Assembly: GCF_018070045.1 (NCBI RefSeq)
Contig: NZ_JAGPYK010000016.1
Span: 62,001-126,000, forward strand
Reading direction: 5' to 3'
DNA length: 64,000 nt
Origin: Micromonospora sp. U21
Lineage (GTDB): Bacteria; Actinomycetota; Actinomycetes; Mycobacteriales; Micromonosporaceae
Below are positions 52,398 to 60,972 of the stretch, in pieces. The number at the start of each line of letters is the position of its first letter. Within the stretch, counting starts at the first letter, position 1. The position numbers were made by a program, and so were the translations under genes. Under the pieces are notes generated by a model. The model saw only the letters and a list, made by a program, of their open reading frames with translations, was not told where the DNA came from and did no database searches.

Positions 52398-53260
52398 GCC
52401 GCCGGCGCTCCATTCGGGTACCAGGTGAAGTACGCCTCCATGGTGTGGAACAGGTCGAGGGTGTCGACGTAGTCGGCCTTCACGCCGGCCCCGGCCACGC
52501 CCATCATGAGCATGAAGTCCATGAAGCCGTGGGTGGCGTTGCCGGGCGAGTGCAGGCTGTCCAGGGTGACCTCGCGCAGGCACCCGTCGAGGTCGCCGTT
52601 GGCGATCCACTCGACGGCCCGTTGGTCGAACTCAGGATCCGGGCCGTGCGGGCCGAACTGACGGGGACCACCCAGTTCCAGCGAGAGATGACCGGTGCCG
52701 ATGACGGCCACCCGCAGGTGCGACGGCCACGACTCGACGATCTCCCGGATCGCCGCGCCGAGCTGGACGAAGCGTTTCGGCTGTGGCAGGGGCGGCGCGA
52801 AGATGTTCGTGTAGATCGGCACGATCGGCAGGTCCGCCTCGGGCCGAAGCGTGATGATCGGGCAGGTGATGCTGTGGTCGATCCGCAGCTCGTTGCTGAA
52901 CGCGAGGTCGAAGCCGGCGTCGAGACCGGCCCGCAGGATGTGCCCAGACAGGTCCTCCTGGCCCTTGAGCAGCATGCGGGGCAGGCCGAACTCGCGCTCC
53001 TCGTTGTACCAGTTGGCGTCGTAGTGGGGCGCCTTGCCGACCAGGAACTGCGGCATGTTGTCCAGCCAGAGCTGGTGGAAGTGGTCGGAGCCGACCATCA
53101 CCAGCACGTCGGGCCTGGCCCGGGTCAACGTCTCGCGGAAGGCCAGGATCTTGCTGGTCCACTCGTCGGCGAACGGTGGCCGGTCCTCGCCCGTGGCCGT
53201 GCTGGCCCGGTAGTAGAAGGGGTGGTGGGTGGAGGCGATGACCGCGACGACGGTGGCCAT
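52394..53260 (-). CDS. LigB-like large subunit of a class III extradiol dioxygenase
   Basis: 288 residues. The N-terminal metal-ligand region STHHPFYYR (His12/13) and VGSDHFHQLW (His60/62) match LigB proteins. Two other active-site regions are atypical: GTGHLSLELGGPR replaces the usual GTGGxSHQ, and the NATHGFMDF segment lacks the Glu expected in an HE or AE context. So the substrate, or even the chemistry, may differ from protocatechuate cleavage. AAAGGAG precedes the ATG. It sits between the citryl-CoA-lyase-like gene (27 bases) and the LigA-like gene. Confidence 0.85.
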   Translation of the reverse strand: MATVVAVIASTHHPFYYRASTATGEDRPPFADEWTSKILAFRETLTRARPDVLVMVGSDHFHQLWLDNMPQFLVGKAPHYDANWYNEEREFGLPRMLLKGQEDLSGHILRAGLDAGFDLAFSNELRIDHSITCPIITLRPEADLPIVPIYTNIFAPPLPQPKRFVQLGAAIREIVESWPSHLRVAVIGTGHLSLELGGPRQFGPHGPDPEFDQRAVEWIANGDLDGCLREVTLDSLHSPGNATHGFMDFMLMMGVAGAGVKADYVDTLDLFHTMEAYFTWYPNGAPAA

Positions 53261-53287
53261 TCCGCTCCTTTCGCTGCAGCAGAGGGG

Positions 53288-54058
53288 TCAGGGTTCGTAG
53301 ACGGCGTTGCGGTCGACGGTGCGGTAGATGTCCATGCCGAGCGGTCGGCGCCGCTCCTCGGCGAGGTGCCCGAGCAGCCCGGCCGCGCGGGCCAGCAGGG
53401 CGAAACCGCGCAGCATCTCGACGGGGAGCCCGAGGTCGGCGAGCGCCGCGCCGCAGACCCCGGCGCCGTTGAGCGGCAGGGTCCGGCCGAGCACCTGCGG
53501 GTGCACCCGTCCGATGGCCTCGAACAGTCGCAGGTGCGGGCCGTGCAGACCCTCCTCGGTGGCGATCCGGATCAGGACGGGGGTGCGGGGGTCCTGTTCC
53601 TTGTGCACGGGGTGGCCGAGCCCGGGGACCAGCCGGCGCTCCTGCCTGGCCCGGGTGACAGCCTCGAGCGCCACGGCGTCGTAGTCGGTCACCTCGCCGG
53701 CCTGTGCGAGTGTGTCGGCGAGGAAGCGTCCACAGTCCTCGGTGACGCCGAGGAAGCGGGAGCCGCCACCGAGCAGGCCGGCGGCGAGCGCGCCCTGTAG
53801 CGACTCCGGCGCGGACAGGTAGGTGAGTCGTGCGGCGATCGCCGTGGGGGTGAAGCCGTGGTCGGCGAGTGCCACCAGCACCGCCTCGAAGACCCGTACC
53901 TCACCCGGGGTGGGACGGCGGCCGGCGACCAGCCAGTACGCCAGCTCGCCGAAGCCCACCGTGCCCATCAGGTCGGCGGCCAGGTCCTGCCCGAGCAGCG
54001 AGATGGTGGTCGGGTCGGAGGTGCCGATCCCGGTGGGGAAGCTCAGCTCTTCAGCCAC
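53288..54058 (-). CDS. Citryl-CoA-lyase-like member of the citrate synthase family
   Basis: 256 residues, shorter than citrate synthase, like stand-alone citryl-CoA lyases. LSFPTGIGTSDPTTISLLGQD, GFGELAYWLVAGRRPTPGE, LVPGLGHPVHKEQDPR (catalytic His) and a C-terminal MDIYRTVD are present. It would cleave a citrate-like 3-hydroxyacyl-CoA to acetyl-CoA and an oxoacid. GTG 54058 with GAGGAG upstream overlaps the CoA-transferase gene by 16 bases, so the two act in sequence: CoA activation, then cleavage. Confidence 0.85.
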   Translation of the reverse strand: MAEELSFPTGIGTSDPTTISLLGQDLAADLMGTVGFGELAYWLVAGRRPTPGEVRVFEAVLVALADHGFTPTAIAARLTYLSAPESLQGALAAGLLGGGSRFLGVTEDCGRFLADTLAQAGEVTDYDAVALEAVTRARQERRLVPGLGHPVHKEQDPRTPVLIRIATEEGLHGPHLRLFEAIGRVHPQVLGRTLPLNGAGVCGAALADLGLPVEMLRGFALLARAAGLLGHLAEERRRPLGMDIYRTVDRNAVYEP

Positions 54059-55179
54059 GCGCGGATCTCCTCGCCGTGTTCGTCGAGCCCGGGCGGCGGC
54101 AGCTCGTACCGGGCGGGGGTGTCGGAGAAGGTGATGGGGTTGCGGACCCCCGGCACGTCGCCGACGGCGACCACCGGGTCGAGCCCCAGCTCCTCGGCGA
54201 GTGCCACGCCGCCGTCGATGGTGTTGATCGGTGCGCACGGTACGCCCGCGGCGAGCAGGTCACGGAACCACTCGTCCTTGGTCCGCTTGGCGAGCCGTTC
54301 GACGAGCAGGGGCCGCAGCTGCTCGCGGTTGGCGGTGCGGTCCTGGTTGCGCCCGAAGCGTGGGTCGTCAGGCAGGTCGGGCAGGTCGAGCACCTGACAG
54401 AGCTTGCGGAACTGCCCGTCGTTGCCGGCGATGACGATCAGCTCGCCGTCGGCGGTGGGCAGCGGCTCGTACGGGAAGAGGCTGGGGTGCGCGTTGCCCA
54501 TCCGGAACGGAACGGTGCCACCGGCGACGTAGCCGCTGGAGTGGTTGACCAGGCCGGACAGCGCCGAGCCGAGCAGGTTGACCTCGACGTGCTGCCCCTT
54601 CCCGGTCGCGCCCCGGTGGTGCAGCGCGGCGAGGATGCCGATACTCGCGTGCAGCCCGGCCATCACGTCGAACACGGAGATGCCGGCCCGGTACGGCGGG
54701 CCGTCCGGGTCGCCGGTGAGACTCATCAGGCCGGAGATCGCCTGCACCATCAGGTCGTAGCCGGGGAAGTCCGCTCCGGCGCCGGTGCCGAAACCGCTGA
54801 TGCTCGCGTACACGACCTTCTCGTTGCCGGCGGTGACGGTGTCGTAGTCCAGGCCGAAGCGGGCGAGGCCGCCGGGCCGGAAGTTCTCGATCATCACGTC
54901 GGCCCGGCGGGCGAGTTCCTGCGCGGCCGCCAGGTCGTCCGGCTTCTTGAGGTCGAGGGCGACCGACCGCTTGTTGCGGTTGATGCCGAGGTAGTACGTC
55001 GAGACGCCGTCGCGGGTGGGCGGCATCCAGGTGCGGGTGTCGTCGCCACCGGGGCTCTCCACCTTGATCACCTGGGCGCCCAGGTCTGCCAGGAGCATCG
55101 TGGCGTACGGCCCGGCGAGGATCCGGGAGAAGTCCGCGACGAGCAGGCCGGCCAGTGGCCCCGTCGATTGCTGCACCAT
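54043..55179 (-). CDS. CaiB/BaiF family (class III) CoA-transferase
   Basis: 378 residues. LAGLLVADFSRILAGPYATM, LGAQVIKVESPGGDDTR and RNKRSVALDLKKPDDL are the family motifs; the catalytic Asp is expected in the region SLTGDPDGPP. It transfers CoA between carboxylic acids, here probably onto a ring-cleavage product. First gene of the minus-strand operon, with an operator (55195-55210) 16 bases before its ATG and a promoter just upstream. Confidence 0.92.
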   Translation of the reverse strand: MVQQSTGPLAGLLVADFSRILAGPYATMLLADLGAQVIKVESPGGDDTRTWMPPTRDGVSTYYLGINRNKRSVALDLKKPDDLAAAQELARRADVMIENFRPGGLARFGLDYDTVTAGNEKVVYASISGFGTGAGADFPGYDLMVQAISGLMSLTGDPDGPPYRAGISVFDVMAGLHASIGILAALHHRGATGKGQHVEVNLLGSALSGLVNHSSGYVAGGTVPFRMGNAHPSLFPYEPLPTADGELIVIAGNDGQFRKLCQVLDLPDLPDDPRFGRNQDRTANREQLRPLLVERLAKRTKDEWFRDLLAAGVPCAPINTIDGGVALAEELGLDPVVAVGDVPGVRNPITFSDTPARYELPPPGLDEHGEEIRAWLKS

Positions 55180-55194
55180 GTTTCCGCCCGTTCT

Positions 55195-55210
55195 GCGGAC
55201 ACCTGTCCGC
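55195..55210. promoter_or_regulatory. Operator palindrome at the CoA-transferase transcription start
   Basis: GCGGACA-cc-TGTCCGC, perfect 7-bp arms containing CGGAC-N4-GTCCG. It overlaps the predicted transcription start of the minus-strand operon. The IclR protein encoded at 56815 is the likely binder. Confidence 0.6.
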
Positions 55211-55216
55211 CGAAAC

Positions 55217-55245
55217 AGCTTGCGTCACCGGCCGGGACCTGTCAA
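55217..55245 (-). promoter_or_regulatory. Promoter of the minus-strand catabolic operon
   Basis: TTGACA (55245-55240) and CAAGCT (55222-55217) with a 17-base spacer, pointing to the CoA-transferase gene. Confidence 0.5.
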
Positions 55246-55274
55246 CGGCCACTTCCTTGTGCCGAAACACGTCC

Positions 55275-55303
55275 TTGACACGACTCGTGACCGGGACCAC
55301 ACT
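55275..55303 (+). promoter_or_regulatory. Promoter of the amidohydrolase-iclR operon
   Basis: TTGACA (55275-55280) and CACACT (55298-55303) with a 17-base spacer, divergent from the minus-strand promoter. The two -35 elements are about 30 bases apart. Confidence 0.5.
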
Positions 55304-55328
55304 GGCGCCACTCGGGCTGACCGCAGAG

Positions 55329-55342
55329 CGGACAGTGGTCCG
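55329..55342. promoter_or_regulatory. Operator upstream of the amidohydrolase
   Basis: CGGAC-agtg-GTCCG, the same half-sites and spacing as the CoA-transferase operator. It lies about 20 bases after the predicted transcription start and 33 before the ATG. Confidence 0.55.
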
Positions 55343-55374
55343 GATCCCTCGTACCCGGAAAGGAAGGGGTGGCG

Positions 55375-56811
55375 ATGAGCGCAACCTCCCGGCCGGTGAT
55401 CTTCCGCAACGGCCTGGTTCTCACCATGGACGACGCACACACGGTGCTGCCCGGCGCCGACGTGCTGGTCATCGGCGACCGGATCGCGGAGGTCGGCGTC
55501 GGCCTCACCGCCCCCGACGACGCCCTGGAGATCGACGCCGCCGGCGGCATCGTCATGCCGGGAATGGTCGACACCCACCGGCACATGTGGCAGACCGCCA
55601 TGCGGGGGTACGGCGCCGACTGGACCCTGACGCAGTACTTCGTCTGGTACTACCTGGAATCCGGCAGGCTGTTCCGGCCCGAGGACGTGTACGCCGGCAA
55701 CCTGCTCGCCGCGATCGAGGCGGTCGACGCGGGCGTCACCACCACCGTCGACTGGTCGCACGGCCTCCAGACGCCCGACCACGCCGACGCGGCCGTCGAC
55801 GCCCTCGAGGCGGTCGACGGACGGTTCGTGCTCGCCTACGGCAACATCCAGCAGGGCCCGTGGGAGTGGGCCACCTCGCCGGAGTTCCGTGACTTCCACC
55901 GCCGCCGCGTCGACGGTGGCAAGCTGGCCGGCTTCCAGATGGCGTTCGACGTCACCGGCGATCCCGCCTTCCCGGAGCGGGCCGCCTTCGAGGTGGCCCG
56001 GGAACTGGGCGTCGCGGTGACCACCCACGCCGGCGTGTGGGGCGCCACCAACGACGACGGCATCCGGCTGATGCACGAGCACGGCTTCATGAGCCCCTCA
56101 ACCGTCTACGTGCACGCCGCGACGCTCACCCATGACTCGTACAACAGGATCGCCGCCACCGGCGGCTCGGTCTCCGTCTCGACGGAGAGTGAGCAGAGCG
56201 CCGGGCAGGGCTATCCGCCCACCTGGCAGCTGCGCCACCACGACATCCCGGTGTCGCTCTCCATGGACACCAGCGTCTGGTGGAGCGGCGATCTCTTCTC
56301 GGCGATGCGGAGCACCCTCGGCGCCGACCGCTCCCGCGAGCACCTGGAGGCGCACGCCAAGCAGGACACCATCACCCACTGTCACCTGCGCGCCGAGCAG
56401 GTCGTCGAGTGGGCCACCCGGGGCGGTGCCCGCGCCCTCGGCATGGACTCCACGATCGGCGCCCTCACCCCCGGCCGGCAGGCCGACATCGTCCTGATCA
56501 AGAACGACGCCTCGCCGGTGATGTTCCCGATCCTCAACCCAAACGGTCACGTCGTCTTCCAGGCCCAGCGCGGCGACGTGCACACCGTGCTGGTGGGCGG
56601 CCGGATCGTCAAGCGGGACGGCCGCCTGGTCGACGTCGACCTCGCCGCCGCCCGGGCCGGGGTGGCGGCCACGATCGACCACCTCCGCGAGACCATGGGG
56701 GAGGAGGCGTGGCAGCGGGGCATGAACCCGGACGTCCCCGAGACCGCGATCCTGGAGAACCCGTACCAGTACACCGAGTGGGACGCCGGCTCCGCGCAAT
56801 GGAAGCATTAG
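55375..56811 (+). CDS. Amidohydrolase family protein (chlorohydrolase/deaminase type)
   Basis: 478 residues. Metal-dependent amidohydrolase of the TrzA/AtzA/SsnA group. GIVMPGMVDTHRHMWQ gives the first His pair, TTHAGVWG the third His, VHAATLTHD another and SLSMDTSVWW the Asp; TPGRQADIVLI ends the fold. Such enzymes hydrolyse C-N or C-Cl bonds on N-heterocycles or aromatic amines. ATG 55375 follows AGGAAGGGG. It is divergent from the ring-cleavage operon and followed by the iclR gene after 3 bases. Its substrate, perhaps the entry compound of the pathway, is unknown. Confidence 0.9.
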   Translation: MSATSRPVIFRNGLVLTMDDAHTVLPGADVLVIGDRIAEVGVGLTAPDDALEIDAAGGIVMPGMVDTHRHMWQTAMRGYGADWTLTQYFVWYYLESGRLFRPEDVYAGNLLAAIEAVDAGVTTTVDWSHGLQTPDHADAAVDALEAVDGRFVLAYGNIQQGPWEWATSPEFRDFHRRRVDGGKLAGFQMAFDVTGDPAFPERAAFEVARELGVAVTTHAGVWGATNDDGIRLMHEHGFMSPSTVYVHAATLTHDSYNRIAATGGSVSVSTESEQSAGQGYPPTWQLRHHDIPVSLSMDTSVWWSGDLFSAMRSTLGADRSREHLEAHAKQDTITHCHLRAEQVVEWATRGGARALGMDSTIGALTPGRQADIVLIKNDASPVMFPILNPNGHVVFQAQRGDVHTVLVGGRIVKRDGRLVDVDLAAARAGVAATIDHLRETMGEEAWQRGMNPDVPETAILENPYQYTEWDAGSAQWKH

Positions 56812-56814
56812 GAC

Positions 56815-57618
56815 ATGAGTGACAACGGAAGGGGCGCCGGGCCCGACTTCATCGAGGCTCTCGCCCGTGGTCTCGACGTCCTGCGCTCCTTCCGTCCGGC
56901 CTGCCCGTCGATGACGCTCAGTGAGATCGCCGCCGCCACCGGCCTGGCCCGGCCCACGGTCCGGCGCATCCTCATCACCCTCGAGTCGCTGGGCTACGTC
57001 CGCGCGGTCGGCCGTGGCCACACCCTCACCCCGCGCGTCCTGGAACTGGGGATGGCGTACGTCAACGCGCTGAACATGTGGGACGTGGCCCGCCCGCACA
57101 TGGAGAAGCTCGTCGCGCAGACCAACGAGTCGACCTCGATGGCGCAGCTCGACGGCAGTGACATCGTCTACGTCGCCCGCGTCGCCGTACCGAAGATCGT
57201 CACGCTCGCCGTGACCATCGGCACCCGCTTCCCGGCCCCCGCGACGTCGATGGGCAAGGTGCTGCTCGCGGGGCTGCCCCCGGAGGCACTGGCCGCCGTG
57301 CTCGCCGAGCCGACCCGCTCCGGGATCACGCCCCGCTGGCAGCCCTCGCCCGGCGAGTTGGACGCCGTGTTGCGCGAGGTGCGCGCGAAGGGTTGGGCGC
57401 TCGCCGACCAGGACCTCGCTCCGGGGATCCGGTCCGTCGCCACCGGCGTCCGCGATGGAGACGGCCGGGTCATCGCCGCGATCAACGTGACCGTGCACGC
57501 CGCCGAGACGTCGCTGGAGACGCTGCTCGACGACCATTTGCCCCTGCTGCTACGCGCCGCCGCCGACATCGGGCACGACTGGGCGCTGACGGCCGCGGTG
57601 CCGGTGACCACCGCCTGA
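56815..57618 (+). CDS. IclR-family transcriptional regulator
   Basis: 267 residues. The winged helix (ALARGLDVLRSFRPACPSMT, then TGLARPTVRRILITLESLGYV) and the IclR effector domain (SMAQLDGSDIVYVARVAVPK, SMGKVLLAGLPPEAL, DQDLAPGIRSVATGVRD) match PcaR/HmgR-type regulators of aromatic catabolism. It is in one operon with the amidohydrolase. It most likely binds the CGGAC-N4-GTCCG sites. Confidence 0.93.
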   Translation: MSDNGRGAGPDFIEALARGLDVLRSFRPACPSMTLSEIAAATGLARPTVRRILITLESLGYVRAVGRGHTLTPRVLELGMAYVNALNMWDVARPHMEKLVAQTNESTSMAQLDGSDIVYVARVAVPKIVTLAVTIGTRFPAPATSMGKVLLAGLPPEALAAVLAEPTRSGITPRWQPSPGELDAVLREVRAKGWALADQDLAPGIRSVATGVRDGDGRVIAAINVTVHAAETSLETLLDDHLPLLLRAAADIGHDWALTAAVPVTTA

Positions 57619-57741
57619 GGGTCAACCTCGCCGGCCGGGTGCGCTGAGCCGCGGCTCGCGGCGCGCAGCTCGCTCGCGGCTCGCGGCTCTGCGTCCTCCT
57701 CCTCCGCGTGCGGCCGCCGGGCCCCGGCCCTCTCTCTGTGC

Positions 57742-57816
57742 GCCCTCTGCTCTGCTTACGCCCGCGCAACAGTGCGGGCCCCTCGGTGTTGCGTCAGGTC
57801 AAGCAGAGCAAAGGGC
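57742..57816. repeat. Long inverted-repeat element, copy 2
   Basis: Arms 57742-57757 and 57801-57816 match in 15 of 16 bases and contain CTCTGCTT and AAGCAGAG as in copy 1. CGCAAC (57765-57770) and GTTGCG (57788-57793) are also kept; the loop also holds its own hairpin (GCCCGC/GCGGGC). Left of it (57640-57720) is GC-rich simple sequence. The remaining gap to 58121 holds only a -10-like TAGTCT at 58011-58016 that may serve the exporter gene. Confidence 0.7.
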
Positions 57817-58121
57817 ACGATCGGGGGTCAGCCCCCGGCACGTAACTCGCCGCGCCTCCACGTGGGAACCGCCCTTGGCGACTGCGTCGACGGTGGCTCG
57901 GTCGGCCCATCGCTGACCGACACCCCGACGACCGGTTGTAATCGGAGGGCCGTTCGGACGCGCGGCCGGGCGGTCACGAAATCCGGCGGCGAATCGTCAC
58001 AACCGGCGGATAGTCTGCCTGCGCGCGTCGTCGCTTCGGTACGCCGCGCCCCGCGACTGGTCGGCGCGGCACCGCCGCCACCGCCCACCAGACGCCGGCT
58101 CAACCGACTTCAGGAGCGTTT

Positions 58122-59702
58122 GTGACACAGCAATCTGTCGCGACATCGGACAAACTCGACGCCGCGGTGCTCAAGGTGGCAGGCGTCGTCGTCCTCGGCG
58201 CGATCATGTCGATCCTCGACGTGACGGTGGTCAGCGTCGCGCTGCCGACGTTCCAGAGCGAGTTCGACGCGTCGTACGCCCGCGTCGCGTGGACGATGAC
58301 GGCCTACACCCTCGCCCTGGCCACGGTGATCCCGCTGAGCGGGTGGGCGGCCGACCGGTTCGGCACCAAACGCCTCTACATGGTGGCGTTGGCCCTGTTC
58401 ACCATCGGGTCCGGGCTCTGCGCCACCGCCGACACGATCGGCGAGCTGATCGGCTACCGCGTTCTGCAGGGCCTCGGCGGCGGCATGCTCATGCCGCTGG
58501 GCATGACCATCATGACCCGGGCCGCCGGGCCGCACCGGATCGGTCGGTTGATGGCGGTCCTCGGCATCCCGATGCTGCTCGGGCCGATCGGCGGCCCGAT
58601 CCTCGGTGGCTGGCTGATCGACACCGCGAGCTGGCACTGGATCTTCCTGATCAACCTGCCGATCGGCGTGATCGCGCTGGTCTACGCGCAGATGGCGCTG
58701 CCGAAGGACGCTCCCGAGCCGTCGGAGTCGTTCGACTTCATCGGCATGCTGATGCTCTCACCGGGGCTCGCGCTGTTCCTCTACGGCGTCTCGTCACTGC
58801 CGGAGACGGGCACCTTCGCCGAGACCAAGGTGTGGGCGCCCATGCTGGTCGGCGCCGCGCTGGTGGTGGCGTTCGTGCTCTACTCCTTCAAGCCCCGGCA
58901 CCCGTTGCTCGACCTGCGGCTGTTCACCAACCGCAACCTGACCATCGCCTCGGTGACGCTGTTCGTGTTCATCATCGCGTTCATGGGCGCCGGCCTGCTG
59001 TTCCCGAGCTATTTCCTCCAGGTGCGCGGCGAGTCGACGCTGGCCGCCGGTCTGCTGATGGCCCCGCAGGGCATCGGCGCGATGATGACCATGCCGATCG
59101 CCGGCATGCTGGCCGACCGGGTGCCGATCGGCCGTACGGTCCCGTTCGCGCTGGCGCTCATCGTCGCCGGGTTCTTCAGCTTCACCCAGGTCGACCCGCA
59201 GACCTCGTACTGGCTGCTCGGCGGGTCGTTGTTCGTGATGGGCCTGGGCATGGGCGGCACGATGATGCCGATCATGACGTCGGCGCTGCGGACGCTCCAG
59301 GCCCACGACGTGGCGCGCGGCTCCACGCTGGTCAACATCCTCCAGCAGATCGGCGGGTCGATCGGCGCCGCGGTGATGTCGGTGATCCTCACCAACGAGC
59401 TGAACGGCTCCCGGCCGATCCCCGGCCTGGTGGACCCGAGCGGCAAGCCGGTCACCGAGGCCGGGCTGGCCATCGCCGCCCAGCAGCGGCCGGAGCTGCT
59501 CCAGCAGACGCCGGTGGACCCGTCGCTCATCGAGCGCGGGCTCGACTTCGCCGCCAGGTCGTTCGCCACCACGTTCTGGGTGGCGTTCGCGCTGGTGCTG
59601 CTCACGTTCGTTCCGGCCGCCCTGCTGCCGCGTCGGCGGAAGCCGACGCAGCCGCTCGACGACCAGGCCGAGCTGGTCAAGGCGCCCGTCGTCATCCACT
59701 GA
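58122..59702 (+). CDS. MFS multidrug exporter, DHA2 family (14 helices)
   Basis: 526 residues. Motif A AGWAADRFGTKRL-like (SGWAADRFGTKRLYMV), motif C LGPIGGPILGGWLID and motif D1 (SILDVTVVSVALPTFQ) identify the EmrB/QacA group. Fourteen hydrophobic helices are visible, and the C-terminus is basic and cytoplasmic. It exports drugs or a metabolite by proton antiport. GTG 58122 follows AGGAGC. It is a single-gene transcript closed by a hairpin. Confidence 0.92.
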   Translation: MTQQSVATSDKLDAAVLKVAGVVVLGAIMSILDVTVVSVALPTFQSEFDASYARVAWTMTAYTLALATVIPLSGWAADRFGTKRLYMVALALFTIGSGLCATADTIGELIGYRVLQGLGGGMLMPLGMTIMTRAAGPHRIGRLMAVLGIPMLLGPIGGPILGGWLIDTASWHWIFLINLPIGVIALVYAQMALPKDAPEPSESFDFIGMLMLSPGLALFLYGVSSLPETGTFAETKVWAPMLVGAALVVAFVLYSFKPRHPLLDLRLFTNRNLTIASVTLFVFIIAFMGAGLLFPSYFLQVRGESTLAAGLLMAPQGIGAMMTMPIAGMLADRVPIGRTVPFALALIVAGFFSFTQVDPQTSYWLLGGSLFVMGLGMGGTMMPIMTSALRTLQAHDVARGSTLVNILQQIGGSIGAAVMSVILTNELNGSRPIPGLVDPSGKPVTEAGLAIAAQQRPELLQQTPVDPSLIERGLDFAARSFATTFWVAFALVLLTFVPAALLPRRRKPTQPLDDQAELVKAPVVIH

Positions 59703-59712
59703 GCGACCCGCC

Positions 59713-59750
59713 CGCCGCGCTCGACGCCCCTCGTGGTGCCGAGCGCGGCG
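59713..59750. terminator. Bidirectional hairpin terminator
   Basis: A perfect 11-bp inverted repeat (59713-59723 with 59740-59750) between the convergent exporter and DUF5709 genes. Confidence 0.65.
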
Positions 59751-59759
59751 GCGCGGCGT

Positions 59760-60221
59760 TCAGCGAAGGGGGCCGTCCCCGGGCCCGTTCGGGTCCTCGA
59801 TGATGTGGATCGCAGCCTCCTCGGCGCTGGCGGCGCCTCCATCGATCCCGACGTCCCACGCCACCGACTCGGCCTCCTCGTCCTCGCCGAGACCCTCGTC
59901 GTCGGCGACGAGGCGACCCGCCCGCGCCTCGCGCTCGTATCCCCGTCGGGTCAGCTCATCCTCGTCGTCGACGCTCTCGGCGTACGGGTCGGTGTCCGGT
60001 TCCTCCTGGGCGAGGTGCTGCTCCAGGGACTCACCCGCCCGCTCCTCGGCGGGCGTGGTGCCGAACCGGTTCGCCGCCGTCCAGTGGTCCTCGGCGATGA
60101 TGCCGGTGTCGAGTGGGTCGCTGACGCGATCGTCGTCCAGGGTGTCGGAGGCGTCCAGCACCCCGTCGTCCTCGGCCACGTTCCACTCGTCGACGGAATC
60201 CATCCGCTCGGCCTGGCTCAC
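59760..60221 (-). CDS. DUF5709-family acidic protein
   Basis: 153 residues, strongly acidic, with DDDRVSDPLDTGI, PAEERAGESLEQHLAQEEPD and ARAGRLVADDEGLG-type motifs of DUF5709, a family widespread in actinobacteria with unknown function. A perfect GAGGAG lies before GTG 60221. No partner gene is evident. From 60222 to 60343 I see no feature. Confidence 0.85.
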   Translation of the reverse strand: MSQAERMDSVDEWNVAEDDGVLDASDTLDDDRVSDPLDTGIIAEDHWTAANRFGTTPAEERAGESLEQHLAQEEPDTDPYAESVDDEDELTRRGYEREARAGRLVADDEGLGEDEEAESVAWDVGIDGGAASAEEAAIHIIEDPNGPGDGPLR

Positions 60222-60343
60222 GATGGTCTCCTCTTCGTTCACGGCGCAGCGACGGGACCAGCCTATGACCGCCCACCGGCGCCGCACCCCCGAGGCCCCC
60301 GGACACGACGGGCGGACCTCGGGGTACGACTCGCGGCGCGGGA

Positions 60344-60470
60344 TCAGCGCTCCAGCAGCTCCATCACGGCGCGGGTGAACTCCGCCGGCTGCTCGATGTG
60401 CCCGAAGTGTCCGCTGCGCTCCAGCAGCACGAGACGCGAGTCCTTGAGACCCTCGTGCAGCTGCCCGGGC
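60344..60470 (-). pseudogene. C-terminal fragment of an alpha/beta hydrolase
   Basis: The minus strand reads LHEGLKDSRLVLLERSGHFG, HIEQPAEFTRAVMELLER and a TGA at 60346-60344. This is the catalytic-His end of a proline-iminopeptidase/haloalkane-dehalogenase type hydrolase. The nucleophile and acid parts are missing; the WYL remnant abuts it directly. Confidence 0.65.
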
Positions 60471-60891
60471 GCCGATCTCCCGGAGGTACGCGATCAGCTC
60501 CGGCGGCTCGTGCACCTCGATGTCGCAGCCGAGGGTCAGCAGGCGCCACGCCAGCCAGTCCAGGGTGTCGGCGTGACCGCGCAACCGGCAGGAGTTGACG
60601 TCGATCGGCTCCAGGTCGACCGAGGCGCCACCGAGCGGGCCGGTCATCCGCTGGACCGGTGCGTGCAGGGTCACCACCGCCCGGTAGACCGGCGTCAGTT
60701 CGAGCAGCTTCGTAGCCCACCAGATACCAGCGGCGGCCCGCAGACACCAGCTTGTAGGGCTCGACCAGCCGCTCACCGGCCGCGCCGTCGCGCCGCCGGT
60801 AGGCGAACCGCAACTGCTCGCGGTTGGTGACGGCGGCGGCCAGCGCGGTCAGCCGCTCGGGGTTGACCGTCGGCCGACCCCAGGTGAGCAG
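60468..60891 (-). pseudogene. Remnant of a WYL-domain (YafY-type) regulator
   Basis: Frame A (60891-60706) reads NREQLRFAYRRRDG, VEPYKLVSAGRRWYLVGYEA. Frame B (60710-60468) continues with YRAVVTLHAPVQRM, LDWLAWRLLTLGCDIEVHEP and PELIAYLREIG. The N-terminal helix-turn-helix is gone, and tens of residues are deleted where the frames meet. No start or stop of its own remains. Confidence 0.7.
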
Positions 60892-60972
60892 CGGTTCGAC
60901 AGCAGGCCCAGCAGCCGGGCGGGGGTGTCGGATTTGGCTCACCTGACATACCTAGGTCGTAACGTGGCCGGC

